Assembly (NCBI GenBank): GCA_016215605.1
Contig: JACRJB010000052.1
Location: 124,001-188,000, forward strand
Reading direction: 5' to 3'
Source of the DNA: Rhodopseudomonas palustris
Lineage (GTDB): Bacteria > Pseudomonadota > Alphaproteobacteria > Rhizobiales > Xanthobacteraceae
DNA: 64,000 nt
Part shown: positions 1 through 11,549 of the stretch, in pieces
Layout: every line of letters begins with the position of its first letter
Position numbering within the stretch: the stretch's first letter is position 1
The notes under the pieces: model-generated
What the model was told of the DNA's origin: nothing
The model's input: the letters and a program-made list of their open reading frames with translations, nothing else
Databases searched by the model: none
Translations under genes and position numbers: made by a program

Positions 1-1
1 G

Positions 2-826
2 GTCTCGCGATACGCCTCGGCCGAGTTGCTCGGTATCCCTATCAATCAGTTTCCGGGGTCACCCAACAGCCCCAAGCTTTTGATGTACCGGGATGGACAG
101 GAGCCCTTCGATGTCGGTTCGATGCAGCTCACCATCGTCGGCCCAACGAACGATGAGCTGACGCTGCTCCGCGATGGCTGGAACAATTTCCTGCGCGACG
201 TGAAAGGACGTGAGTCGATTAAGAAGCTGCGCGCCGAGATCAAACGCAAGATCGAGGCATTCGGCGCCGAATCCTTCGATTTGCGCGACTGGAACGGCAT
301 CGAGGACTACAAAGGCGTCACCACTCCCAACATCGCATCGCTGATGTTCATGGTGGAGGAGAATGGAAAGCGTCTGCTGCTCACCGGCGACTCGCAACGG
401 GATATCATCCTCAAGGGGCTCGAGTTGGCGGGCTTCCTGGAGCCTGGCCATCTTCATGTCGACGTCCTGAAGACCCAGCACCATGCTTCCGAGCACAATT
501 TTGACGCCGAGTTTTGCCGCCAGGTCTCGGCCGATAATTATGTTTTCTGCGGAAACGGCTCGAGCGGAAATCCCGAGCTCTCCGTAATCCAGATGATCTA
601 CGACTCGCGGCTGGGACCGAAGGCCAAACGCGCTCTGGCACCCAAGGCCGAGGATCGTCCTTTCAAGTTCTGGTTCAGCACCACGTCCGAAATGCAGGCC
701 GAAGAGAGTCTCCAGCGCCAGACCTTCGAGAAGGTGGAGAAGCTCGTCGAGAAGCTCGTGCAGAAATCTGATGGGCAATTGACCGCCGCTTTCAACAACG
801 ACGCCAGCATCGAACTCGCTATCTGA
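2..826 (+). CDS. Metallo-beta-lactamase-fold hydrolase, C-terminal part (5' end outside window)
   Basis: The frame is open from the first bases of the window, so the gene starts upstream and only its 3' part (about 274 codons) is visible. Seen: a hydrophobic strand ending in LLLTGDSQ, then LKTQHHASEHN and FCGNGSSGNP. These match the late metal-ligand motifs (Asp, then His) of ComEC/Rec2-like metallo-beta-lactamase hydrolases. The upstream HxHxDH motif would lie outside the window. The last 60 residues are charged and probably helical (EKVEKLVEKLVQK). It sits in an integrated element just upstream of a broken gene and a HEPN protein, so a role in element maintenance or defence is possible, but this is inference. 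The substrate is unknown. Confidence 0.7.
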   Translation, partial: VSRYASAELLGIPINQFPGSPNSPKLLMYRDGQEPFDVGSMQLTIVGPTNDELTLLRDGWNNFLRDVKGRESIKKLRAEIKRKIEAFGAESFDLRDWNGIEDYKGVTTPNIASLMFMVEENGKRLLLTGDSQRDIILKGLELAGFLEPGHLHVDVLKTQHHASEHNFDAEFCRQVSADNYVFCGNGSSGNPELSVIQMIYDSRLGPKAKRALAPKAEDRPFKFWFSTTSEMQAEESLQRQTFEKVEKLVEKLVQKSDGQLTAAFNNDASIELAI

Positions 827-861
827 CCTAGCCCGGGCCGCCCCTCGTTGGGTACCGCGAA

Positions 862-1515
862 ATGGAGAACGCCATGGAATCGATAGAACGCGCGCGCCGC
901 GACCGTGATGCGGTATTCGGCCTAGGGGGAGCAGCGCAGGCCGGGCGGGCGGATCCGGCAACGGCCGCGCCGGACGCTGCCGGGCAAGCCCGCCGACGCC
1001 TGTTCACGCCGTTCCTCGCCGAAGATCAGGAACGGGCGGCGACGCTCGCCGAACGGCTGGCCGAGCAAGCCGACGCGCAGCCGGGGCTGAGCGATGCCAA
1101 ACGACTGGAGCTCGTGATGCGAACGGCGCGCGGCTTCGCCAACCAGTACCGGGCGCGACCTTCCCAAATCTCGCCAGCGCACGGGCCGCGGTGCAGTCAC
1201 ACCTGATCTTCCTGCGCGAACCAAGGGCGCCGTACGTCGACGACGTGGTCCTGCTGCGGGATGTGGCCGACGCCTTCAAGCACCATAAGCTGGATCGTAG
1301 GAACGCCACCGTTGACGGCGCCGACGCGATCGTGATGACAGGCACGGGCTGGGGAAAGCTGAGATACGGCCGAAGGCAAGTGGGGCGGCGTCGAGCAGGT
1401 CATCGTCGAGCGCAAGGATGGCTCGCAACGCGCGCTGTCGTCCGTGATCCAGAACGTGTTCGACGCCTGGCTGACGCTGCTGGGCCAGCCGCTGCCGCCT
1501 ATAAACGACTATTGA
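862..1515 (+). pseudogene. Hypothetical protein gene with two compensating frameshifts
   Basis: Reading starts at 862 (ATG) in frame 1, must shift to frame 3 near 1155-1165, and returns to frame 1 near 1370, ending at TGA 1513-1515. The joined product of about 217 aa reads smoothly: ...ANQYRAR / TFPNLASARAAVQSHLIFL ... VLLRDVADAFKHHKLDR ... GTGWGKLRYG / EGKWGGVEQVIVERKDGS ... LSSVIQNVFDAWL. The second lesion looks like one extra C in ggcc at about 1369-1371. The total length is a multiple of three, so the lesions cancel out. I do not recognise the family. The gene follows the metallo-beta-lactamase gene by 35 bp and may be its partner. Either it is decaying or the indels are sequence errors. 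Confidence 0.6.
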
Positions 1516-1559
1516 GATGGAACGCCGCTGACGAGGATACTCACGTCACTCGGCCTTGA

Positions 1560-2300
1560 ATGGTGCGCTCCGAAATGCCGGAAAACAAGTCCTACGTCCC
1601 GCCGACGCCTCCCGACATCCGGGAGGAGATCGATATCTTCCGGAAGGAGGAGGAGGCCGCACAGCAGACATTTTTCGCCTACATCGGGATCCGCGATCTT
1701 CTCTCCAAGCGCCCAGACGTCCTCGCGGCTGTTAACAGGAATTCGATGTTCTGGCTCACGACCAACCACGCGCTGTTCGTGTCGACGTTCATCTGGCTCG
1801 GCCGCATCTTCGATACGAAATCCGCGCACAATGTTGGCCTGCTGCTGAAGGCCGTCGAGCGGAACCTGCCAGAACTCGACCGCGAAGCCCTGCGCAAGCG
1901 CAAGGAGGAATTCATCACCCCCGCAGAGGCCGCCGACTACGTAAAGGAGAAGCACGACACCGCAATCGATGACGTCCGCGAACTGCGGAAGCAGGTCCGC
2001 GAATGGCGTAAGATCTATGAGCCGGTCTACGGTGAGGTCCGTGACCACCTCGCGCACAACAAAGGCGCCAAGGACGAACTCGAAGCGCTGCTGGCGCGCA
2101 CCAACATCGGCGAGATGAAGAGCATGTTCGCGTTCCTACACGGGCTCCACGAAGCCCTGATCGAACTTTACCTCAACGGCCGCAACCCGTTGCCACTGCC
2201 GGATGTGACGTTCAATCCGCCGCCGGCCAGACCACGCTATCCCGGCGACATGGCATATGCCGAGGCGCAGGCGTCGCTGCTTTCGATGGTCGACGAGTAA
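1560..2300 (+). CDS. HEPN/AbiU2-like protein (possible RNase of a defence module)
   Basis: The product is a 246-aa, mostly helical, soluble protein. A helix around residues 155-170 carries RDHLAHNKG (R161, H166), which fits the R-x4-6-H signature of HEPN ribonucleases. The upstream segment (WLTTNHALFVSTFIWLGRIFD, split across residues 65-85) and the charged central helix resemble the AbiU2 HEPN group. In established HEPN families the Arg and His form the RNase active site of a dimer. Starts at 1560 and 1575 are both possible. It lies between a damaged gene and the integrase in the right end of an integrated element, the usual setting for cargo genes. Phage defence or toxin activity is inferred, not shown. 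Confidence 0.65.
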   Translation: MVRSEMPENKSYVPPTPPDIREEIDIFRKEEEAAQQTFFAYIGIRDLLSKRPDVLAAVNRNSMFWLTTNHALFVSTFIWLGRIFDTKSAHNVGLLLKAVERNLPELDREALRKRKEEFITPAEAADYVKEKHDTAIDDVRELRKQVREWRKIYEPVYGEVRDHLAHNKGAKDELEALLARTNIGEMKSMFAFLHGLHEALIELYLNGRNPLPLPDVTFNPPPARPRYPGDMAYAEAQASLLSMVDE

Positions 2301-2523
2301 CTAAACCCTTTTCTTTGAGCTCGTGATTGCGAAGTCAATGAAATGCAAGATCCGCTATTGGCCCTTAGCGAACATCGTCCCGCACTTCACAAACGCCCGC
2401 TTTCCGTGTGAAGCAGACCCGCCGACGTTGACGGGGTCGGAGGGTATATATGCCAACACCACCCGGATTAGTAATTCAACCGCGGCGTTGGCCGCGCGCC
2501 GCTAGGCTTGGGCAATCCAGTTG

Positions 2524-3615
2524 TCAAGCGTTCGCTTGAACGGTGACATCATCCGGAAACAGCCTCGACCTCTGCTCCGCCGGGGTCGGGTTCAGATACC
2601 TCATCAGCACCGCGACAGTCTTGTGGCCGCTCTGCCGCATCAGCGTCTTGAGATCAGCGCCGCGCGCCGACATGCGGGAAAGGGCTTCGTGCCGAAGATC
2701 GTGGATGCGGAGATCCGGACATTGCGCCGTGATACGAATCTCGTTTCGCCACGCGTTCTCGGCAACCCAGGACGAGAACCTGAACACCTTGCTGTCCGCC
2801 GGCTCCCGATCAGTCAGGTCCAGCAAGCCGGCGTAGGCACGATCCGAGATCGCCACGTGGCGCGCGCTGCTGTTCTTCGAGTCCGGAATGACGACGAACC
2901 CGGGCTCCTGCCGGATCCATGCGCACTCGATCGACATCGCCTCACCGAGGCGCATCCCGGTGTCGAGCAGCAGCGGAAACAGAGCCTTCCACTGCCGGCC
3001 CGCCGGGCCGGTTAGACCCGCGATCGCCTCGCTGATGGCCCTCTCCTCGCCCTGCCGCAGCCGTCGTTCACGATGGCCGGAAGGTTGCGGCACGCCGCGC
3101 CGGCGCTTCCGGAGCGAGGCGATCGGATTGGAGACGTCGACGGACTTCTCGTGAATCAACCACTCGTACACGGCCGAGACCGTGTTAAGGTTGTTCCGGA
3201 TCGTCGACGCCGACTTTCCGATCGTCTCGCGCGCGTCGCGGAAGTCGGCAAAATCAGCAACGGTCAGATCCCGAATGCGCTTCTGCGCGAACCCCTCGCG
3301 CGCCAGCATCTGCAGCATCGCCGCTTCCTGCGAAGCCCCCTTCTTCTCGGGAGTGACCTTGACGCGGTAGTCGTCGAGCGCTTCGGCGAAGCGCTTCTCC
3401 GGCCATCCGAGCGGCCCGTAGGCTTTCGGTTCGAGCCGCGGGTCGCGCCAGTTGCCGAGCTTCATTGCAGCCTCGGTCGCCCGCAGCCAGAGCTTGGCAT
3501 CGTCCTTTTTCGTAAAGGTCTGGCTGATGGATTTCGAAGCTGCCGGCCCCTGAAAGATGTCCGGCAGGCGCGCCGTCGCGGTCCATTTTTTCCCGCGCTT
3601 CAGTAAGCTCGACAT
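2524..3615 (-). CDS. Tyrosine-type site-specific recombinase (integrase)
   Basis: The 363-aa protein has a C-terminal phage-integrase domain: LLDTGMRLGEA supplies the first catalytic Arg, IHDLRHEALSR the H-x-x-R box, RQSGHKT the second His, and MRYLNP the nucleophile Tyr. The N-terminal 70-170 residues look like a SAM-like core-binding domain. ATG at 3615 (MSSLLKRG) was chosen over a TTG at 3642. The gene is transcribed away from the tRNA-Ser fragment that begins about 85 bp upstream of its start, as expected for an element integrated into a tRNA gene. It presumably catalyses integration and excision at this site. The 223 bp between it and the HEPN gene hold no clear gene. Confidence 0.93.
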   Translation of the reverse strand: MSSLLKRGKKWTATARLPDIFQGPAASKSISQTFTKKDDAKLWLRATEAAMKLGNWRDPRLEPKAYGPLGWPEKRFAEALDDYRVKVTPEKKGASQEAAMLQMLAREGFAQKRIRDLTVADFADFRDARETIGKSASTIRNNLNTVSAVYEWLIHEKSVDVSNPIASLRKRRRGVPQPSGHRERRLRQGEERAISEAIAGLTGPAGRQWKALFPLLLDTGMRLGEAMSIECAWIRQEPGFVVIPDSKNSSARHVAISDRAYAGLLDLTDREPADSKVFRFSSWVAENAWRNEIRITAQCPDLRIHDLRHEALSRMSARGADLKTLMRQSGHKTVAVLMRYLNPTPAEQRSRLFPDDVTVQANA

Positions 3616-3698
3616 GGCGTTTTCCGTCCCACTTTGCAACAATACGACAACAACAACGAAACAATGCCATAAAAACTCAATTTAATCAACAGTTGCAA

Positions 3699-3762
3699 AC
3701 CGGTCTTGAAAACCGGCGTGGGTGCGAGCCCACCGTGGGTTCGAATCCCACCCCTTCCGCCA
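3699..3762 (+). other. 3' fragment of tRNA-Ser(UGA): attachment-site scar of the integrated element
   Basis: From 3699 the sequence contains an anticodon stem-loop (CCGGT, loop CTTGAAA with anticodon TGA, ACCGG), a long class-II variable arm (GTGGG...CCCAC), a T arm (GTGGGTTCGAATCCCAC) and the acceptor 3' strand CCCTTCCG plus encoded CCA. The 5' half of a tRNA (acceptor strand GGAAGGG and D arm) is absent; the bases before 3699 are AT-rich and unrelated. This is the structure left at one end of an element integrated into tRNA-Ser(UGA). The intact tRNA should lie beyond the left edge of the window. Confidence 0.85.
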
Positions 3763-3940
3763 TAAACCGTTGATTGGCCCCGCTCCCGCCCTAGGTCGGA
3801 GCTTTCGCGACCGGATGTCTAAGCGTATCCGGCCTCCTCGACGGCCGCCCTCAGCATTTGCACCGACATCGGCTCGAACACGTCTCGCAACGGTGGTCTT
3901 GTCTTTGCGGATGGCTTAGTTTCTAAAAAAGCCCTGATAG

Positions 3941-4019
3941 TTCTTGAACATGCTCTGTTGGTTCCTGACCTTGGCTGTTGGTTCTTGACCTCGGCCTGTT
4001 GGGTCTTGAACTTTGCCTG

Positions 4020-4041
<22 letters not shown>
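3941..4041. repeat. Imperfect tandem repeat, about 21-bp unit, five copies
   Basis: Units of the form ttcttgacc-tnggcctgttgg recur at about 20-22 bp spacing (ttcttgaacatgctctgttgg, ttcctgaccttggctgttgg, ttcttgacctcggcctgttgg, gtcttgaactttgcctgtta, ctcctgaacctggcctgg). On the minus strand, one frame would encode a 7-residue repeat (approximately V-Q-D/E-P-T-G/A-K/R). The array spans the last codons and stop of the small gene at 4020-4391 and runs on downstream. I do not recognise it as a terminator. Confidence 0.75.
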
Positions 4042-7615
<3,574 letters not shown>

Positions 7616-7645
7616 TTAAGACCGCGGCGATGGTGCGGGGACGGG

Positions 7646-8674
7646 TCAGTGGTCATGCGACGCCTCGCTCTTGCCGAGTTCCGCCTTGACGACGAAACTG
7701 TTGGTGGCGGCGTATCTGTCGCCGTCCATCACCCCGAAGACGATCTCGACGTTCTCGGAATCCCGCGAGCCGATCTCCACATCGCGCGCTTCGAACTTGT
7801 CCCCGTTGCGGACGAACACCACGTTGCGGTTGTCCACCGTCTGCAGCGCCGAGCCCTTCACCGCCACCGGCACCCGCTTCGCCGACAGCAACAGCCTGGC
7901 CGAGACGAACAACCCGGTGCGAAGGCGCATGCCGTGGTTCGCCACGACGGCCCTGACGAGCGCGCTCTGGGTGTCGGCGCTGCCGACCGGAGAGACGTAG
8001 GACAACTCCGCCTTGATCGGCTCGCCGCCGTCGCCGACGTCGATCACGATCGCATCGCCCAGGCGCACGCGCGGCAGGTCGCGCCTGTAGACCGAGAGGT
8101 CGACCCAGACCGTCGAGATGTCCGCGACCACGAAGGCGGGCTTCTGCTCGGACGCGTATTCGCCGAGCGAAATCTGTCGGTCGATCACCGTTCCGGAGAA
8201 CGGCGCACGCACCTCGTAGACGCTCAGGCTCTGATTGCTCTCGATCTTCGCGAGAAGTTCGCCCTTCTCGACGGAATCGCCGATCCGTTTCTTGATCTCG
8301 CGGACCACGCCGGGAAACCGCGGCGTCACCTGCACCAGCGCTTCCTGGTTGGGCTGCAGAATGCCGTTGAGGATGATGGAATCGTGCAGCGTCGCGGGCG
8401 CCGCCGTCACGATCTCGATTCCCGCAGCGGCGACTTTGGCGTCGGACATCTCGACGACACCCTCAGCGCCGTGCGCCTCGCCGTCATGGTCTTTCTCGTC
8501 ATGCCCTTTTTCATCATGGCCTTTTTCGTCGTGACCTTTCTCGTCATGCCCCTTCGCGCCGTGCCCGGCATGTTTGCCCGAGGGCACGCCGCCGCTCGGC
8601 GCGTTGGCGTAGAGGGCGACCGCTGCGGCCAGAACCGCGACGGCGCCGACGATCATGAGGACAGGTTTCTTCAT
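7646..8674 (-). CDS. czcB: RND efflux membrane-fusion protein, CzcB family
   Basis: The 342-aa product has an N-terminal membrane anchor (MKKPVLMIVGAVAVLAAAVAL), then a His/Asp-rich linker made of repeated GHDEK units (about residues 34-62). The usual adaptor follows: barrel-sandwich segments (VTPRFPGVVREIKKRIGDSV, VYEVRAPFSGTVIDRQ), a beta-barrel and a C-terminal SHDH tail. It links the inner-membrane pump to the outer-membrane channel in the periplasm. The His-rich part probably binds metal ions, by analogy with other Czc/Cnr adaptors. Start ATG 8674 overlaps the czcC stop (ATGA). Confidence 0.92.
   Translation of the reverse strand: MKKPVLMIVGAVAVLAAAVALYANAPSGGVPSGKHAGHGAKGHDEKGHDEKGHDEKGHDEKDHDGEAHGAEGVVEMSDAKVAAAGIEIVTAAPATLHDSIILNGILQPNQEALVQVTPRFPGVVREIKKRIGDSVEKGELLAKIESNQSLSVYEVRAPFSGTVIDRQISLGEYASEQKPAFVVADISTVWVDLSVYRRDLPRVRLGDAIVIDVGDGGEPIKAELSYVSPVGSADTQSALVRAVVANHGMRLRTGLFVSARLLLSAKRVPVAVKGSALQTVDNRNVVFVRNGDKFEARDVEIGSRDSENVEIVFGVMDGDRYAATNSFVVKAELGKSEASHDH
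8480..8553 (-). repeat. In-frame 15-bp repeats encoding GHDEK units in czcB
   Basis: Four to five near-identical 15-bp units encode Gly-His-Asp-Glu-Lys in the N-terminal linker of CzcB. Third-position changes (gtcatg/gtcgtg, ctt/ttt) show they are not freshly duplicated. Copy number may vary between strains because such arrays expand and contract by slippage. Confidence 0.85.
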
Positions 8675-9942
8675 CTTGCGCTCCCCCGCGCCAGAGCGAA
8701 CGGATTGCCGACCAGCGCCTCGATGGTGGCGACGGCGACGTGGAAATTCTGCTGGGCTTCCTGTTCGCGCAGCCGCGCCTGCGCGACGCTCGCTTGCGCG
8801 TCGAGGACTTCGAGCAGCGAATAGCGCCCCTGCCCGTAGCCGTCGAAGATCGCATCCGAAGCCGCCTGCGACTTCGGGATCGCGGTCTCGCGCAGAACGG
8901 CGAGTTCGCGCAGCGATCCCTGCAGCGTGTCGTAGGCACGCCCGGCCACGACGATGAGCATGTTGCGGTTCGCTTTGCGCTCGGCCGCCGTCTTCGCCAG
9001 GCTCTCCTGGGCCGACAGGATGTTGCCCCGATTCTGGTCGAACACGGGGATCGGGATCGACACGGACAGCCGCGCAGCGTCGTCGCCGGTCGCGTTGTAG
9101 TGGCGCCAGCCCGCCGAGACCGTCACGTCCGGATAGGGCTTGAGCCGCGCCAGAATCAATTGGGCGTTGCGCTGCGCGTAGATCGCCGTCCACCGCACCA
9201 GTTGCGGATTGGCGTCGATCGCGGCGACCACCGCCTGGAACGCCGGCGGCCGACCGCTCACATCCAGCCGTCCGGACAAGGTGCCGAACTTCGGCGCGGT
9301 GTCGCCCATCAGGATCGCCAGCTCGCGACGCGCGGTGGCGAGCGACGACTTCGTCCGCTCGCGGTCGGCCTTGACGAGGGCCGAGGCGACTTCCGCACGT
9401 CCTGTTTCCGCGACCGACGATGCGCCGGCCTCGACGCGGCGCTGCAGCAGCGGCGTGATCCGGTCGATCGAACTGACCTGCTCGTCGAGGATCTGGATCC
9501 TCCGCTGCAGGCCGAGCACATTCAGAAACGCGATCGCCGTCTCGCCCAGCACTTCGAGTCTCACCGCCTGCCGCTCGATTCCGGCCTGATCGAGCCCGGC
9601 CTGCCCCGCTGCAACGCGCGCCTCGCGCTTGCCCCACAGCTCGAACATCTGGCTGATCTGCAGCGTCGTTTCGGCCGAGCGCGTGCCGCGATAGGCGCCG
9701 GACCCGAAGGCGTTGTCCTGTTCGAACGACACCTCCGGATTGATCAGCGCTCCGGACTGGATGCGTTGTCCGCGCGCGATGCCGATGTCGCGCTCAGCGG
9801 CGGTCAGACGTGGGTTGGTCGCGAGCGCGCGCTGCAGCGCCGCCCCCATGGTGAGCGTCTGCGAATGTGCGGCGCCTGCCGGCAGTGCACCTGCGAGCAA
9901 GGTCGTCGCGCATGCGAGACGCATGGCGTATGTCGAAAGCAT
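8671..9942 (-). CDS. czcC: Outer-membrane efflux channel, CzcC/TolC family
   Basis: The 423-aa protein has a signal peptide (cleavage likely after AGAAHSQ, about residue 28) and two outer-membrane-efflux-protein repeats, each with long helical hairpins (ALATNPRLTAAERDIGIARG and AIDANPQLVRWTAIYAQRNA). The motif SIPIPVFDQNRG is typical of CzcC. It forms the trimeric outer-membrane duct of the CzcCBA system. It is the first of the three structural genes on the minus strand and overlaps czcB by 4 bp. Confidence 0.92.
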   Translation of the reverse strand: MLSTYAMRLACATTLLAGALPAGAAHSQTLTMGAALQRALATNPRLTAAERDIGIARGQRIQSGALINPEVSFEQDNAFGSGAYRGTRSAETTLQISQMFELWGKREARVAAGQAGLDQAGIERQAVRLEVLGETAIAFLNVLGLQRRIQILDEQVSSIDRITPLLQRRVEAGASSVAETGRAEVASALVKADRERTKSSLATARRELAILMGDTAPKFGTLSGRLDVSGRPPAFQAVVAAIDANPQLVRWTAIYAQRNAQLILARLKPYPDVTVSAGWRHYNATGDDAARLSVSIPIPVFDQNRGNILSAQESLAKTAAERKANRNMLIVVAGRAYDTLQGSLRELAVLRETAIPKSQAASDAIFDGYGQGRYSLLEVLDAQASVAQARLREQEAQQNFHVAVATIEALVGNPFALARGSAR

Positions 9943-9995
9943 GTGAAGACCTGACGAACGACGGAGTCAGGGCGCGATGCGCCCGGCGATCACGT

Positions 9996-10361
9996 TCAGG
10001 TCAGGAATTTGGGTGGAGGAGAATCGAACCACGCATGATCGTCGGGCGAGAACGATACGACCGACATCGTGATCGAGCTCGGCAGGCCGCCGAGAGCGTC
10101 CGCAACCACCGGCGCGGGCATCAGCGCGGGAACGCAGGTCGGGCAATGGTCGCAGAGCGCCAGTTCGGACGGCGATGAATGGTCGTCCGAGGAGTCGGAA
10201 ACCTGTTCGATGCCAAACGTCGCCGCGACGGCCTGATCGAAGCAGGACATCTGATGCGCGACGCCGACGAACAGGTAGACGAACGCAATCACCATCAACA
10301 GGCAGCGGCGCGCGCCGCCTGCCTGTCTCTTCGAAGCACCGATGGGTGTCGAATGGTTCAT
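9996..10361 (-). CDS. Small membrane-anchored Cys/His protein preceding czcCBA
   Basis: With the start at ATG 10361 the protein is 121 aa: a basic N terminus, one hydrophobic segment (residues 20-36, LLMVIAFVYLFVGVAH), then a periplasmic tail with C40 and the cluster C70-DH-C73-PT-C76 plus scattered His and Asp. It lies 53 bp upstream of czcC on the same strand. Small Cys/His-rich proteins ahead of czc operons, such as CzcI, are known from other bacteria. This one has no sequence features that prove homology. A role in metal sensing or periplasmic metal binding is inferred. The 238 bp upstream of it probably contain the operon promoter; no clear motif was found. Confidence 0.6.
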   Translation of the reverse strand: MNHSTPIGASKRQAGGARRCLLMVIAFVYLFVGVAHQMSCFDQAVAATFGIEQVSDSSDDHSSPSELALCDHCPTCVPALMPAPVVADALGGLPSSITMSVVSFSPDDHAWFDSPPPKFLT

Positions 10362-10599
10362 GCCGTTCGAATAGCAAACCGCTCGCGCGAACACCATCGC
10401 AATTCCGTTCACGGCTACGGCTTTCGCCCTCTCATCCGCGACGGATTGCCCCACGATCGCGTGAACCGCGCCACGCGTCGAGCGCCCATTGCTCGAGAGC
10501 GTCTCGATGGCGGCGCCGGGCGACGTCGGCCGGGAAGCACGAAGCAACCCTTCGCGCCGAACTGCTCGGTGACGTCGTCGGCGACGCGAGCGCCGGCGA

Positions 10600-11427
10600 T
10601 CACGCCGCCGCGGGGCCGAACTGGAACGCGGACATTGGCTTGCCCATCAGGTGGTCCGCATAGATGTTGCGGCCCGGATCGGTCTCCGCCGCGCCGGCGG
10701 CGACGAACAGCGGGATCAGATGATCGGGCTCGGGCTGGGCTGCGGCGCTGCCCGGCGCGGACTGCCAGTCCGCGAGGCGCTGCGCGCGCACCGCCTGGTC
10801 GGGCTCGGTGACGGCCGCGTTGAGCCAGGCGTCGAACGCCTCGGCCGCCTCGTCGCGGCCGCCGCGCCGCAGGTCGCGCAGATTGTGATAGCTCATGCCG
10901 CTGCCGATGATCAGCACGCCTTCGTCGCGCAGCGGCGCCAGCGCCCGGCCGATCGCCAGATGCCGCACGGGATCGAAGCCGGATTGCAGCGACAGCTGCA
11001 GGATCGTAATGTCGGCGTCGGGAAACGCCAGCTTCAGCGGAATGAACACGCCGTGGTCGAAGCCGCGATCCTGATTACGCGCCGACGCGATCGCGGCCGC
11101 CGCCAACAATTGCTCGACGCGGCCAGCGAGATCGACCGCACCCGGCGCCGGATATTGCAGCTGATAAGTCTCCGGCGGAAAGCCGTAGTAATCGTACAGC
11201 AGATGCGGCGCGGCCGGCGCGTAGAGCGTCGGCACCCGCTCGTCCCAATGCGCCGAGATCACCAGCAGTGCAGTCGGCCGCACGCCGACTGCCGCCGACA
11301 GGCCCGACAGATGCGCGGCCATGCGATCCCAGGTGCCGGCGGGAAAGAACTGCCCCGGCTGCATGAAGAAGCACGGCCCGCCGCCATGCGGGATGAACAG
11401 CGTCGGCAGGCGGGTGGAGGCGCTCAT
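10600..11427 (-). CDS. ygiD: DODA-type class III extradiol dioxygenase (YgiD-like)
   Basis: The 275-aa protein matches the length and motifs of the 4,5-DOPA dioxygenase/YgiD family: LFIPHGGGPCFF (H14), LLVISAHWDE (H60), RGFDHGVFIPL (H125), SGMSYHNLRDL (H181) and PDHLIPLFVAAGA (H236). In this family His residues bind a catalytic metal ion that opens catechol rings. The physiological substrate in bacteria is usually unknown. The gene is divergent from a LysR-type regulator, with 122 bp between the two starts, the classical arrangement of a LysR protein and its target. Confidence 0.9.
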   Translation of the reverse strand: MSASTRLPTLFIPHGGGPCFFMQPGQFFPAGTWDRMAAHLSGLSAAVGVRPTALLVISAHWDERVPTLYAPAAPHLLYDYYGFPPETYQLQYPAPGAVDLAGRVEQLLAAAAIASARNQDRGFDHGVFIPLKLAFPDADITILQLSLQSGFDPVRHLAIGRALAPLRDEGVLIIGSGMSYHNLRDLRRGGRDEAAEAFDAWLNAAVTEPDQAVRAQRLADWQSAPGSAAAQPEPDHLIPLFVAAGAAETDPGRNIYADHLMGKPMSAFQFGPAAA

Positions 11428-11528
11428 CTCGTGTCCTTTCGGGGCGGCGGCCGCATCAGATCCGATGCCCCTCGACTTAGCCCGCGCCGCGCCGCGCGAT
11501 TAGCCAGGATAATATGGAAAGATCGTCC

Positions 11529-11545
11529 CGATTATGGGATAATCG
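11529..11545. promoter_or_regulatory. Perfect inverted repeat in the dioxygenase/LysR intergenic region
   Basis: The sequence CGATTAT-GGG-ATAATCG is a perfect 7-bp inverted repeat with a 3-bp spacer, 4 bp before the chosen LysR start. A GGATAAT direct repeat occurs about 25 bp upstream. AT-rich dyads next to the regulator start are typical for LysR autoregulation. Function is inferred from position. Confidence 0.5.
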
Positions 11546-11549
11546 ATCG

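Noticed and set aside
59-961. Long minus-strand open frame opposite the first gene
   Set aside because: Shadow of the metallo-beta-lactamase gene: Arg/Leu/His-rich with no motifs, while the plus strand has clear MBL motifs.
3722-3919. Short open frame starting inside the tRNA fragment
   Set aside because: It reads through tRNA sequence and low-quality codons; no ribosome-binding site.
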